Source: Agmasoma carcini (nom. nud.)
Taxonomy: Eukaryota > Microsporidia > Thelohaniidae
Direction: 5' to 3'
DNA length: 22,351 nucleotides
Assembly (NCBI GenBank): GCA_029232285.1
Contig: JAOXFI010000064.1
Span: 1 to 22,351 of the forward strand
This document shows positions 9,181 through 18,293 of this stretch, piece after piece; position 1 is the stretch's first letter; every line of letters begins with the position of its first letter. The position numbers were made by a program, and so were the translations under genes. The notes beneath the pieces were generated by a model, which searched no databases, was not told where the DNA came from, and saw only the letters and a program-made list of their open reading frames with translations.

Positions 9181-9184
9181 CCCC
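9181..9184 (+). promoter_or_regulatory. CCC-type motif 5' of start codon
   Basis: CCCC ends 5 bases before the ATG at 9190, in sequence almost devoid of C runs. C-rich or G-rich motifs close to the start codon are a known feature of microsporidian genes, and this one supports the chosen start. Confidence 0.5.
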
Positions 9185-9189
9185 ATACT

Positions 9190-10674
9190 ATGAGACTGAA
9201 CAACCATATATTCTGTTTTTCTAGCTTGGCTTTATACTACACTGACATTAAAAGTACTAACATAAATCCTGATATGAGAAATACAACAGATCTTAATAAT
9301 CAACAAGACAATGATGGATCCATAGAAAAATGCAATGTAACCCTGGAAAATAGTGCGCCACAGAAGTCTGAGTGTCTTAAAAAAGATTTATTCACTTTGA
9401 TTGCAGATGAATTTACAAATTTTTTGGGCCCGATTCTTGTTCCCGATGCCAAAGTAAATATCGTTAATTTTGTCACAGAATTGGTTAGATATAAACTTTC
9501 TTATAGAGTTTTATTCTATAATAATATTAACAACAAAAAATTTATAGAAGAATATCATAGACTATTTCAAGAACTTGATAAGACCATACCTGATTATTTA
9601 TCAGTTTTAAATATGTTTTTCGTAAGATTATCAAAAAATAAACAAAATTTACTTGATATAGTAAAAGCAAATGATTATAGAGAACTTAATCATGACATAA
9701 TTCCATCTGAAATAGATTACGATAAAGATTTTAGTGAAACACCGGAAGCCTATAGTTTTTTAAATAATGCATTAAAAGATTTAACAGAAGAAGAAAGAAA
9801 ATTGCTTAATAATATATCTCAAGAATGTAATTTGGAAAAAATTACTTCTTGTTTAAAATATGCAAATAGAAGAAAACTATTAAAAAGTATAAGAATGAGA
9901 GAAAATTCATTTTCTGATAGTGACGAATTTATGATTACCATTTTCAGTGATCATTTTATCAAAAAATATCTCACCCTTTTTTATGATAATTGTTACAATT
10001 ATTTTTCAACTGAGCTCAATTTTATTAAAGCAATCTTCTATGAGCCAAATCAAGAAGAAATGACTAATTTTGATTTTTTTTATAATAAGTTTGCTGAAAA
10101 TGCTAATGCTGCATGCAGTGATATCATAAATTATGTTAAATCTCAAAATTATGTAAATAATATAAATATTTACCACGAACCCTATGAGATTTTAAAAAAT
10201 ACATTAACAAATATCAAAAAAGAATCTAAAAATGCAAAAGATAGACTTTTTCAATTTAGGCTTGCTATGTGTTCAATTTATATTTCATCAAAGAATCGAA
10301 ATTCGGACCATGAAGGTTTTTCCAAAAATTTTCTTAAATTGTTTGATAAAAATGAAAATGATATCAACAACATAGTAACATCTATTGAATCATTGTTTTA
10401 TGATTTGGAAGTTTTAAATACAATTAGAGGATTAAAACATTATAATTATGATGAAGATATACATAGAGATATTACAAAATATATCATCAATTCACTTAAT
10501 CTACGCAGATCTATACCAATCAATCATGATCTTCATTTTTGTATTGATTTATATAATTTAGAAAATTTCCGTGAAAATTTACCTATATTACTCCCTTTGG
10601 AATATCTAAAAGCCGATGGTTTTATGAAGGATCTTAAAACCTATATAGATTCAAGTGTTTTATTTTCTTTTTGA
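9190..10674 (+). CDS. Orphan protein of 494 residues, function unknown
   Basis: A long intact ORF with a C-rich motif just upstream of its ATG, so it is very probably a real gene. The N-terminus (NHIFCFSSLALYY, residues 5-17) is mildly hydrophobic and could be a weak signal peptide. Residues about 20-60 are polar and probably disordered (NNQQDNDG). From about residue 65 the protein looks helical and globular, with many Asn, Lys, Asp and Phe/Tyr and conspicuous charged pieces such as LTEEERKLL near 197. No transmembrane segment, zinc site or known catalytic motif is visible. There are about ten scattered Cys with no CxxC pair. Base use matches the other genes. I do not recognise the family; a lineage-specific, possibly exported protein is one option. 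Neighbouring genes give no hint. Confidence 0.75.
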   Translation: MRLNNHIFCFSSLALYYTDIKSTNINPDMRNTTDLNNQQDNDGSIEKCNVTLENSAPQKSECLKKDLFTLIADEFTNFLGPILVPDAKVNIVNFVTELVRYKLSYRVLFYNNINNKKFIEEYHRLFQELDKTIPDYLSVLNMFFVRLSKNKQNLLDIVKANDYRELNHDIIPSEIDYDKDFSETPEAYSFLNNALKDLTEEERKLLNNISQECNLEKITSCLKYANRRKLLKSIRMRENSFSDSDEFMITIFSDHFIKKYLTLFYDNCYNYFSTELNFIKAIFYEPNQEEMTNFDFFYNKFAENANAACSDIINYVKSQNYVNNINIYHEPYEILKNTLTNIKKESKNAKDRLFQFRLAMCSIYISSKNRNSDHEGFSKNFLKLFDKNENDINNIVTSIESLFYDLEVLNTIRGLKHYNYDEDIHRDITKYIINSLNLRRSIPINHDLHFCIDLYNLENFRENLPILLPLEYLKADGFMKDLKTYIDSSVLFSF

Positions 10675-10815
10675 ATAAATGTACAACTTTACATTTTTTA
10701 TTTTTGCATCAGTAAACTTAATTATCACCATATAACACATATAAAATTATAATATAATATAGAAAATAACACTATTTCCGTATACCATTTTGTCAAATTT
10801 GTACGCAAAAAATAT

Positions 10816-10894
10816 AGTACTCTTCAAAGAATTGAACTCTTGCCCTTGTAACTTATTATAATAAAAATATAACACAATTTTCTTTTATAAGTAC
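10816..10894 (-). ncRNA. tRNA-like sequence, degenerate
   Basis: On the reverse strand a possible acceptor 5' strand GTACTTAT (from 10894) can pair with AAGAGTAC near 10817, with one mismatch. GAGTTCAATTC just before it matches a Pol III B box and TpsiC loop, with a mostly paired T stem (AAGAG/CTTTG). The 3' end is followed by TATATTTTTT, a Pol III-type terminator. The D arm lacks the GG of the D loop, there is no A box, and no anticodon arm can be placed with confidence. A decayed tRNA gene is the best guess; coincidence is possible. Confidence 0.22.
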
Positions 10895-11625
10895 AATTTT
10901 TAATAATTATAGTTATGATAACCATATGAAATATATCTTTACATTTATATAAGAGAGAGTGTGATATTTTGTATTTTTATTTAATATAAAATACATTAAT
11001 TTTTATAACAAAGATATATATTAACAAATTTTGATTATTTAAAAAAATTAAAATTTGTTCTTAAGATAAGACAAAGATGTTTAAAACAGTGATACATAAT
11101 AATTATTAAAAATAATACAGTAGGATTGTGTTTTTAAAAAAGAAAGATGAAAAATATTGATATTTAATGATAATATGAAGAGTTTTATAAAAAATGATAA
11201 CAATTTACTCTGATATAAGAAAATAAAAATATTATAATACATATTTATAATACAAGAAAAAATCACAACAATTTTAAGCAATCTTACACGACCTTAATAT
11301 TAAAAAGAAGTGTATTATCATAAAGTCAATTGGTATTTATATATTTAAAAATAAATAAAACTATAAATAGTAAAATTAAAATATAAACAATGGTTTTAAC
11401 AGCAACAGAAATAACTAATAAGAAGCACTTGGTTAATTTAAAATAAACCATTTACTTTAATTCATTCAATATATTATCACACCTTAAGCATGGTACAATC
11501 TCGTTTGCACACGACAAGTATACCCATTGAGCCAAGTAGTAAAATATTAATGATAGAGATAATTTTTATACACCTAACTTTAATATTTCTTATGAATAAT
11601 AAGTGTTTTTTTAAAAAGTTTGGCC
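10895..11625. other. A+T-rich intergenic stretch
   Basis: No gene supported. A reverse ORF at 11081-11281 begins with TTG and is hydrophobic low-complexity. An ATG ORF of 105 codons at 11490-11807 mostly reads through the TCTA-rich block and is probably not a gene. Confidence 0.4.
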
Positions 11626-11776
11626 TTGTCTATTGTTTGTTTGCATCTATTATTTCTATCTTCCACTATTTCCACTGTCTAATATTCTGCAATCTACTAA
11701 TTATCTGTCTACTCTCTTGTTGTATAATTTTACCCGCGTCTACTTATTCATATGTCTACCATTTCTCGTGTCTATT
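11626..11776. repeat. Pyrimidine-rich block with recurring TCTA
   Basis: GTCTATTG, ATCTATTA, TTCTATCT, TGTCTAAT, ATCTACTA, TGTCTACT, CGTCTACT, TGTCTACC and TGTCTATTG follow one another at irregular 10-25 bp spacing. It looks like an eroded simple repeat, more C-rich than its surroundings. Confidence 0.45.
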
Positions 11777-11814
11777 GTTTCTCTTTAAACAAAAAATGAA
11801 TTTTTAAAATCATC

Positions 11815-12560
11815 TCTAATAATGCTGTTTTTTTTTTGCCATTTTTCTATCATAAAACTTCAATTCTAGTAGTTTGTGAACCGTTTCTAGCTTTAATACG
11901 CGTCTTAACCTTCCTTAATATGATTCAATATTCTGAGTATGAGGTAAGGTTATAAGATCTACAAAGTATACATTATAACAACTGTCTGATGAATCAAGTA
12001 AGCTGAGGGTGTATTTTATAATGTTTGCAATTCATTAGAATAGATCAGTGTACCCTCTCTACAGACACGTCTGATAAGAGGTATTAAACTAAGCGCACCT
12101 CTATCAGTAATATGTTCCATGTATATTTTGAAAGATTTTGATAAAATATCACCGATACCGAACACCCATTGATCATTTTTCTGATACACATCTTTATGAT
12201 TTTTGTGTTTGAATTGAATTTCTCAACCCGACAAACAAGATTTGTTCCTCGCAATATTATCAGATGCGCATCAAAATAATCTATACACCTTAAATTTAAC
12301 TTTTCATAACATAAATTATACTTTTGTTTAGATAATCTAATTAATTTGACAATTTTAATAACTGTTGTATCATTTAACCAAAATTCAAATATTTTTAATA
12401 TTAGCTTATTATTTATCAAAGTCTTAAAAATAGATCTATTTTTACGAATTGAGAAATATTTTTTAAAATTATTGCAGGGTTAATCAAAACACCTAAAAAC
12501 ATTCTTATTTACGTTTCTTGCATAATTTGATATTATACACGTGACACGACAGATTGAGGA
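11815..12560 (-). pseudogene. Decayed IS1595/ISXO2-like DDE transposase, second copy
   Basis: Read on the reverse strand, an N-terminal CKKRK zinc-ribbon scrap (near 12525) precedes a 111-codon open stretch (12419-12084). That stretch includes FWLNDTTVIKIVKLIRLSKQ, LRCIDYFDAHLIILRGTNLV, then VEKFN in place of the usual V-D-E-S-x-F, so the first catalytic Asp is lost. After a frameshift GALSLIPLIRRVCREGTLIY appears, then YSNE where the family has a second Asp. A further shift gives VDLITLPHTQNIESY and a basic tail near 11850. Stops and frameshifts make it non-functional. It is a different copy from the one at 1-460, in the opposite orientation. No terminal inverted repeats were identified. Confidence 0.8.
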
Positions 12561-12660
12561 TAAATAATTAATTTTCTTTAATACACTTAAATCTTGTATA
12601 AATGTGATTCATTTATCGTTGCTATTTAACAATAGCATAATATTTCTTAAAATTAATTAA

Positions 12661-12835
12661 GTGGCATGGTATGATTTTTTAAAAAGAGCTATTGATAAAA
12701 AGGTGAAGACTTTCCATCAGATCCAAAAAATGTACAAAAATGGAGTTAAAAAATATGTTTAAAAATAATGAACAAAAATTATACATCAATTGTATGATCA
12801 CGCCGGGTTCATCAAGAAATATTGAATAACTATTA
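12661..12835 (+). pseudogene. Possible Ty3/gypsy integrase N-terminal relic
   Basis: One frame is open from 12664 to about 12760, with WYDFLKRAIDKKVKTFHQIQ and MYKNGVKKYV. After three stops the same frame continues KIIHQLYDHAGFIKKY. The last piece resembles the start of an integrase HHCC finger (IIH-x-x-HD-x-x-GH), with both key His replaced. It is on the strand opposite to the element at 14603-18288, so it would come from another insertion. The match is short and tentative. Confidence 0.35.
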
Positions 12836-14597
12836 AAATAATAACATAATCATTGAAATTTCTTACAATCTCGAATTATTGGTTTTTCTCACACTACCCT
12901 TTACCCTTTATATACTGGTTTTGGTATTTAGAAAAATGATCACCTTATAAATATATAACACGTACCCAAAATTTAAAGCTAATTTTAAATTCAAGAAAAT
13001 TGATTTTTCTTATTCAAAATTTTGTTTTATATTTAGTACAGATATCGTAATCAAATTTTTAAAAGGTCAAGTAATAAATAAAAAATTATAAACTTAAATA
13101 TCATAATGTTCTTTTATATTTACTAATTTGGTAAATTACCTATCTAATCAATAGACCTCAAAATATTTAGCTGTAAAATTTGACTTATTTTCAAGATTAA
13201 TTTCATATTATTCAGAATACCAAATAATGTTATTTATAAGGCTAATCTGTTTATGTAGAGCAATGATCGTCGAATAAAATATAATCTTTACAAGAAACCA
13301 ACCAGACTATTACATTTCATTCTGAACCTTTTTGATATTTTTAACAGACCTTCTAGTATATATTAGATTGAAATTCTAAATATATTTAAGAAATTAGGCT
13401 TATACGTTAGAAACATCAAAAATGGCCATAGTTTCTGTTAGTTCTTCCAGTAATACATTTTTGCTTGTTAGAGAATATTGACTCATCAGCCCATAAAAAG
13501 CCTAATGACTAGAAATAGATAACTTTCAATGAATGCTTATTTTTAACATATACTTAAAAAATTACCAAAATACAATTTATTTACATCTTTTTTGGTAATA
13601 ATAGGTTTTTCGTCTATATCTTTTGACTAAAACCCAGCAAAATTTCTTTATTTTGGGTGTGTAAAAAGTATTTCAAAAGCAACAAAGTTTTTATTGTGAT
13701 TAACATGCCCTAAAATTATTTTCTATTTTTTGTTTGACAATATAAGATAAGTTTAAAAGAATAGACAGATATTATAATTGGCCTGTGCCTTTATATAATA
13801 TGTCGATGATGCTTCTCTTAGTGTTATTTAATCCTTTTCAATTTCTAATCTAATTTTAAAATGTTTTCTACATATGCCAATTAAAATTTAAACTGACTAA
13901 CATTTCATCTATAGTTCTTCTGTTAAAGTTCAATTTTTATTAGCTTTGATGATGCAGTCGTTTATCCTTCTAATTTTGCCAAGTTTTGCATTAAAGACTT
14001 TAATTTACTCAATTATAAAATTATCATAACTATACAAAATAACTGTAATAGTTTCAAGATTTATTCTCAATACAAATACACTTAATATTCAATTTTTTAA
14101 AAAAATTGTATTTGAGATTTATTAAATTTTTGTAGGTGATGCGTTTTTTTTGTGCTGTAATAATTACACTAAAAATAAAATTTTAAATAATTTACTTTAC
14201 AAATATTACAAATTTTATATCTAAAATTAATTTTAAAATATTTATTGAATAGATTAATGTCTTTATTTGAAGGGTTTAAAAAATTGAGTAAATTTTAATA
14301 TATATTTTCTCCCTTGAAAGTTTTTAAGTGTAATATAACTTATCACTAATTTCTATATCTATAAATATTGTTTAAAAACATTTTTAATTCAATTTGTTTT
14401 TATTTATTAAAAGTTATTCAAGTGTAATAGTTTCCTTTATTACATAATAAACATTTATATAAAATTATAATATATTTTAATTTATTTTAAATATTTTCTA
14501 GATACCATAGTAATTTTACATTGTATTGTTACTCTTGAACTTTCTTCTCTTAATCAAATTTTTCTTTTGATCACAAGAAACTAAACAAATTCAAATT
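12836..14597. other. Transposon-relic stretch, mostly unreadable
   Basis: No intact gene. The only recognisable coding scrap is the reverse transcriptase-like piece at about 13390-13515 (minus). A few other short reverse-strand runs, such as RRTIDEMLVSLNFNWHM near 13900, may belong to the same dead element. Most of the rest is A+T-rich. Confidence 0.4.
13390..13515 (-). pseudogene. Possible LINE-type reverse transcriptase fragment
   Basis: In one reverse-strand frame FLWADESIFSNK is read, and in the next QYSLTSKNVLLEELTETMAI then FDVSNV. Joined by a frameshift, this resembles the YADD block of non-LTR reverse transcriptases followed by the helix after it (F-x-YADD-S, then a Leu/Glu-rich helix). 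The residues that would be YADD read WADE. No other RT motif around it is secure, so the call is weak. Confidence 0.3.
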
Positions 14598-14602
14598 CTA
14601 TG

Positions 14603-14789
14603 TGTCAGGATGCGAGTCTATTTGTCCCTTAGTTATAAATTTATGATATATTGATAGTAAAACGTGTTTATTCTGTTGCATGTCTCTTCTCTGAGGGCTT
14701 TGCGCTTTTATAGTTTCTACTATTACTCAAACTAATTTGCTTTCAGCGTTTTCTTTTTTGTAATATCATTATCAGATTGTGATATCACA
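14603..14789 (-). repeat. 3' LTR of the Ty3/gypsy element
   Basis: On the reverse strand it begins TGTGATATCACA (at 14789) and ends in TGACA (14603), so it has TG...CA ends. It shares many blocks with 18128-18288, for example GTTTATTCTGTTGCAT here against GTTTATTTTGTTGCAT, and CTCTGAGG in both. It is longer than the other copy by about 26 bp because of indels. Confidence 0.85.
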
Positions 14790-14803
14790 TTCTCTCTTCT
14801 CTC
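14790..14803 (-). other. Polypurine tract
   Basis: On the reverse strand GAGAGAAGAGAGAA lies directly 5' of the 3' LTR start. This is the expected primer for plus-strand DNA synthesis, and it confirms the LTR boundary and the element's orientation. Confidence 0.85.
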
Positions 14804-14848
14804 ATGATTTTATTTTACATCGTTATATTTGCTCTTATTACCATATAG

Positions 14849-15610
14849 TCATTTTCTGAAATAAATGTATTGTGTCCGGCCTTCAATAATTTTATAAGAC
14901 TCACTGTACTTTTGTGAGTTCTTGTCTTTTATTTTATTTAGAATTAAAATTTTAATTTCTACTGTATAAAAAAATCTTTGATTTATTGATTTGTCAGCTT
15001 TTTTTTTGGATTTAATAAGGTTTTTTTGTGATGATCTGATATGGTACATAGTTTAGTGTCTTAGGTATTTTCAAATTTAAGCTGTTTACAACTATATCTT
15101 AGAAATGCTATTAGCTTAAGGGTTATAATAAATTTAGTTATATGTGTAATATTCTAATTTTTAATAAAGGATTCAGTTTTAAATAAAGTATATTGCTTTC
15201 TTCAATATGTTTATAATGTTTTTGGGTTTTCAAAAAATTTACCCTTCTTCTAAGCATAATATGATCGCTAATAAAGATATTGTTTTTATAGGAAATATCT
15301 AAGTAAATCAAAAAATGGTCTGTTATCGTGACAAATTAAAGTTTTATCATCTTACCATTGCTGTGCTCATATTTAAATAATCTGGTTATATCCTAACAAT
15401 AAATTACCATAATTGCCTTAGTGATAACAGCTTTTTCATTTTTTCGTGCCTTTGTCTGTCATTGTTTTTGATTTGACATTCTTACGTGTACTCAACAACC
15501 CCTTTTTAATATTTATCTCAGTAATCTCTTTCCTAAGGTGTCACACATTTTCTAAATTTTCGGATGGCCCAGATCATTATATAATGACATGATAAAGAAA
15601 TGGCTTCTGT
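14849..15610 (-). pseudogene. Integrase remnant of the Ty3/gypsy element
   Basis: The zinc finger region (about 15602-15540) reads FFIMSLYNDLGHPKI, then a stop and KMCDTLGKRLLR, keeping the GHP and part of the HHCC pattern. The core (about 15322-15138) is one open run with TDHFLIYLDISYKN, then FISDHIMLRRRVNFLKTQ. The first catalytic Asp (TDHF) and a second (SDH, normally SDNG) are visible, but the spacer between them is far too short, so a deletion has occurred. The C-terminal domain (15049-14849) reads RFFYTVEIKILILNKIKDKN and ESYKIIEGRTQYIY, which fits the SH3-like tail that ends in a GPYKI-type motif. Confidence 0.8.
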
Positions 15611-15998
15611 CTTTAGGCAAATATATCCTATCACTACTAAAAATATTGTTTATTTACTTTTATATAATTTTGTTTTAATTCCCTCTTTTAATCTTTTAAA
15701 TTAATATTTCTAATGTCTTCAAATTTATTGGTTAGATATTTGTATATTTAAAAAAAGACTGTGATAATAGTTCTGCAGCTTGATTCTATTTGCTTTTAAT
15801 GTGTTTGAGTTTGCTGTTATGTTCTTGGTTCAGCATTTCCACCTAGATACACGGGAAGATGATTTTAGGGAATTAAAAATATTATCGAGATTGTCTGTAA
15901 ATATTTTTTTTCCTATCGTAAACTTAGTTTAAAAACTTATTTTTTAACATAGAAAAGGTTTTCTTCTTACAAATGGTGTAATTTATGGTACTACCACC

Positions 15999-16109
15999 TA
16001 TAAACTTCTTACTAATATTTTGAACGACCATTTCTTACTTTTTAAGATACTTCCTATACCTATATCTGAGGCATCAACATATAATTCAAAAAGTCTTTTA
16101 TAATTTGGG
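15999..16109 (-). pseudogene. RNase H remnant of the Ty3/gypsy element
   Basis: A clean frame reads YKRLFELYVDASDIGIGSIL and KSKKWSFKILVRSL. VDASDIGIG is the first catalytic Asp block of gypsy RNase H (TDAS-x-x-GIG). The rest of the domain, with the Glu and later Asp blocks, is not readable between 15600 and 15990. Confidence 0.88.
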
Positions 16110-16132
16110 CAATTCAATGTTTTTCGGTTATT

Positions 16133-16625
16133 CATATAAATAAAATTCTGACAATATGTTCTTTAAACTTTTTATTCCACGAGATATGCCTCTGTTTTAA
16201 TTTATTATATAATGGTGATGTTGGAATGTTCAAGTTTTGTATGAACAGCCCAAACCAATTAAAAAACCAAGAAAAGGCGCAATTGTTTCTTTTTATTAAT
16301 TTTGTAACATATTTTTCTTGTAATACTTTTTATTTCTTCTGATATTACCATTATAAGATATTCTACTTCCTTAATTCCAAAGCAACTTTTCTTGTAATTT
16401 ATGCAAAACCCCGTATCATAAAATTTGCCAAAAACTGTTTTTACGAGATAAAAATGTATTCAAGAATATTCTAATAAATAATATCAACTAAATATTTTTA
16501 TATTACGCGTTAAAGGTATAGGGGTGTTGGTCAACCCAAAAGACATACGGATAAACTCATAGCGATCACCGTCAAGTATAAATGCGGTAAAGGTATTGAT
16601 TCTTCAGATATCCTGATTTCAGATC
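16133..16625 (-). pseudogene. Reverse transcriptase remnant of the Ty3/gypsy element
   Basis: In order, in several frames: LKSGYLKNQYL (normally DLKSGYHQI, so the catalytic Asp region is worn); TAFILDGDRYEFIRMSFGLT followed by NTP (the MPFGLTNAP block); EYIFIS where the YxDD box should be, with both catalytic Asp lost; an unbroken run VFGKFYDTGFCINYKKSCFG then IKEVEYLIMVISEE (16446-16277); and a second unbroken run NWFGLFIQNLNIPTSPLYNK then SWNKKFKEHI (16261-16133), the thumb and connection to RNase H. Confidence 0.9.
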
Positions 16626-17043
16626 AATTTTTAAAAAAATTTGAACCATTTAAAATCGTTAGTAATTCGGTTATCTTAGCCATAGGGAATGGTTTTAATA
16701 CTGTGAACTTATTTTAATTACGATAATTAACAATAAGTCAAATTTTATCTGTTTCTTTTATGATTAGGTAAGATAGCTAGCGTGATTGTATCTTTAGAGT
16801 CTTATTAAACCGTTTTTAGCTCTTTGAGTAGTTTAATTGTATTTTCTTAAAGAATTGATGGAATAGGGTATTGTCTGTTAAAGAAGAAGGTATGAGGTAT
16901 AAGTTTTATATCATGAATGTCTAGATCAATATTAATAAATATTTGTTAACATTCATTTGCATTTTTTTCAGTCCGGTTTAAAACCCTTCTTTTAATATTG
17001 TATCCATAATGTTTTCAGGTGCATTTAAAGGTAACGAGCGATT

Positions 17044-17336
17044 TTAAATAAAAATATAATTTAGAAAAAAGTCTATGATTACGCTATGTTTTATCATAAA
17101 ATCAATTCCTAATATTATTTCGTTTATCTTAGTCTCTATAGCATATAAGGTAGTTTTGATCTGTATAAAACTTAAGGAATCAAATACAAGTGATGAATTT
17201 AGCGACTCTGAAACTTCTAGCTTCGATCCATCAATCGATAATGATTTGTAAGATGGTATGGGTACAGGGAAAGTTTAAGTCAATGACCAATTATTTTAAG
17301 ATATATTACTTTAAGCAATCTGTGTCTATTATCACC
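17044..17336 (-). pseudogene. Aspartic protease remnant of the Ty3/gypsy element
   Basis: VIIDTDCLK near 17335-17309 stands where retropepsins have D-T/S-G, with Gly replaced by Asp. After a frameshift a long open run starts at 17238 with IDGSKLEVSESLNSSLVFDS and ends with INEIILGIDFMIKHSVIIDF. ILGIDF...HSVIID matches the second conserved block (ILG-x-D-x-x-x-x-H-x-x-x-ID). A TAA at 17044 closes it. Confidence 0.8.
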
Positions 17337-17434
17337 TCTACTTCTAAATATTATACTTTTGCTAGTAAACAATTTTTTTAAGCCTTCTTATAAGTAAATT
17401 AGACCCATCTTCTTGTTTTTTTATCTAAATTCTT

Positions 17435-17635
17435 CTGTGTCATGTAATTTTACTTTATGAATTTTGCACCATTTAGATTTTAAATTGCGACTGTGATAGG
17501 CTCCTTTAATCTTTACCTTTTGTATATTATTTCCAGATTTCTCTTAAAGAATATTTTCAACCGCTTTGATCATCTCAATCACTTTATTCCTTTCAGAGAG
17601 CTTAAGTCGTAATAAATCGATTTTTGTCTCTCTAG
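17435..17635 (-). pseudogene. Gag C-terminal (nucleocapsid) remnant
   Basis: The reverse strand has a near-continuous frame with one internal stop. It reads KIDLLRLKLSERNKVIEMIK, then VKIKGAYHSRN and finally KWCKIHKVKLHDTEEFR. The last piece fits a C-x2-H-x4-H-x4-C finger, with the final Cys replaced by Phe. The stretch 17640-18127, where the rest of Gag and the primer site should be, is not readable. Confidence 0.65.
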
Positions 17636-18127
17636 TGAGATTTTGAAAGAAAAATTGGTAAACTTTTTTATTTCATTATCATTTAATTTTTAGAATATCC
17701 TAAGCAATTTGTGTTACTTTTGATTTCCTCCAAATTATCATTGATAAATGAGAATGAAATCAGTATTGTTTTTTAACCTTTCAAAGTTAATGTGTTCTTC
17801 ATGCGAAAGATATTTTTTTTGAGGATTGTACTAAAAGTTTTGCCCACATTTTTCAGATATATTATTTTTGTTCTATATTCTGCAACTAATAAGTCTTTGA
17901 GTATACTTATTCTGGTTTTATTTGTCTAATTACAGAGTTTAGCGTTTTTCGAACTTTGTTACCAATTTATAATATATTTGTCTTCGATACTACATAGATT
18001 TGCAAGAACCTCAGAAAGTGAAAGTTCAGTGTCTTCGAGAGTGTAATGAAAATGTATTTTTTCATAGTTAAATTTTGCTGATTTTTTTTTTCTCGTCTGC
18101 CCTTGTAGTTACAAAATGAATTCATTA

Positions 18128-18288
18128 TGTCAAAAGAAGCGTGTCTATTTCCCTATAAGTTATATATTAATGTGTAAACATGTTTATTTTGTTGCATACT
18201 TCCTCTCTGAGGTCTTCATGCTTTTATTGATTCTACTCCTTTACTCCAACCAATGTGTCTCCGCGTATCAACCTTATGTGATATCACA
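18128..18288 (-). repeat. 5' LTR of the Ty3/gypsy element
   Basis: Begins TGTGATATCACA on the reverse strand (18288) and ends TTTTGACA (18128). It aligns in blocks with 14603-14789: GCGTGTCTATTT against GCGAGTCTATTT, AGTTATATATT against AGTTATAAATT, and TTTTGTTGCAT against TTCTGTTGCAT. The plus-strand ORF at 18116-18319 is an accident of this LTR. Confidence 0.85.
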
Positions 18289-18293
18289 CTATA

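Larger units (their letters stand above)
14603..18288 (-). mobile_element. Dead Ty3/gypsy LTR retrotransposon, nearly end to end
   Basis: Both LTRs, the polypurine tract and remnants of Gag, protease, RT, RNase H and integrase occur in the canonical Ty3/gypsy order on the reverse strand. The order RT - RNase H - integrase separates it from Ty1/copia. At about 3.7 kb it is shorter than usual for the family, so internal deletions are likely, for example between the two Asp blocks of integrase. Possible target-site duplication: CTATG (14598-14602) and CTATA (18289-18293), one mismatch. Stops and frameshifts in every domain, and LTRs that have diverged greatly, mean it has been inactive for long. 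No primer-binding site was recognised. Confidence 0.9.

Noticed and set aside
11081..11281. 66-codon reverse ORF
   Set aside because: It starts with TTG, is a hydrophobic low-complexity translation of A+T-rich DNA, and has no homology I can see.
11490..11807. 105-codon plus-strand ORF with Cys and hydrophobic residues
   Set aside because: Most of it translates a degenerate TCTA-rich block, so the Leu/Ser/Tyr/Cys richness follows from that simple sequence.
12084..12419. 111-codon reverse ORF as an intact gene
   Set aside because: It starts with TTG, lacks the transposase catalytic Asp, and homologous sequence continues on both sides in other frames. It is therefore annotated as part of the IS1595-like pseudogene.
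14849..15049. 66-codon reverse ORF as a separate gene
   Set aside because: Sequence and position make it the C-terminal part of the dead gypsy integrase.
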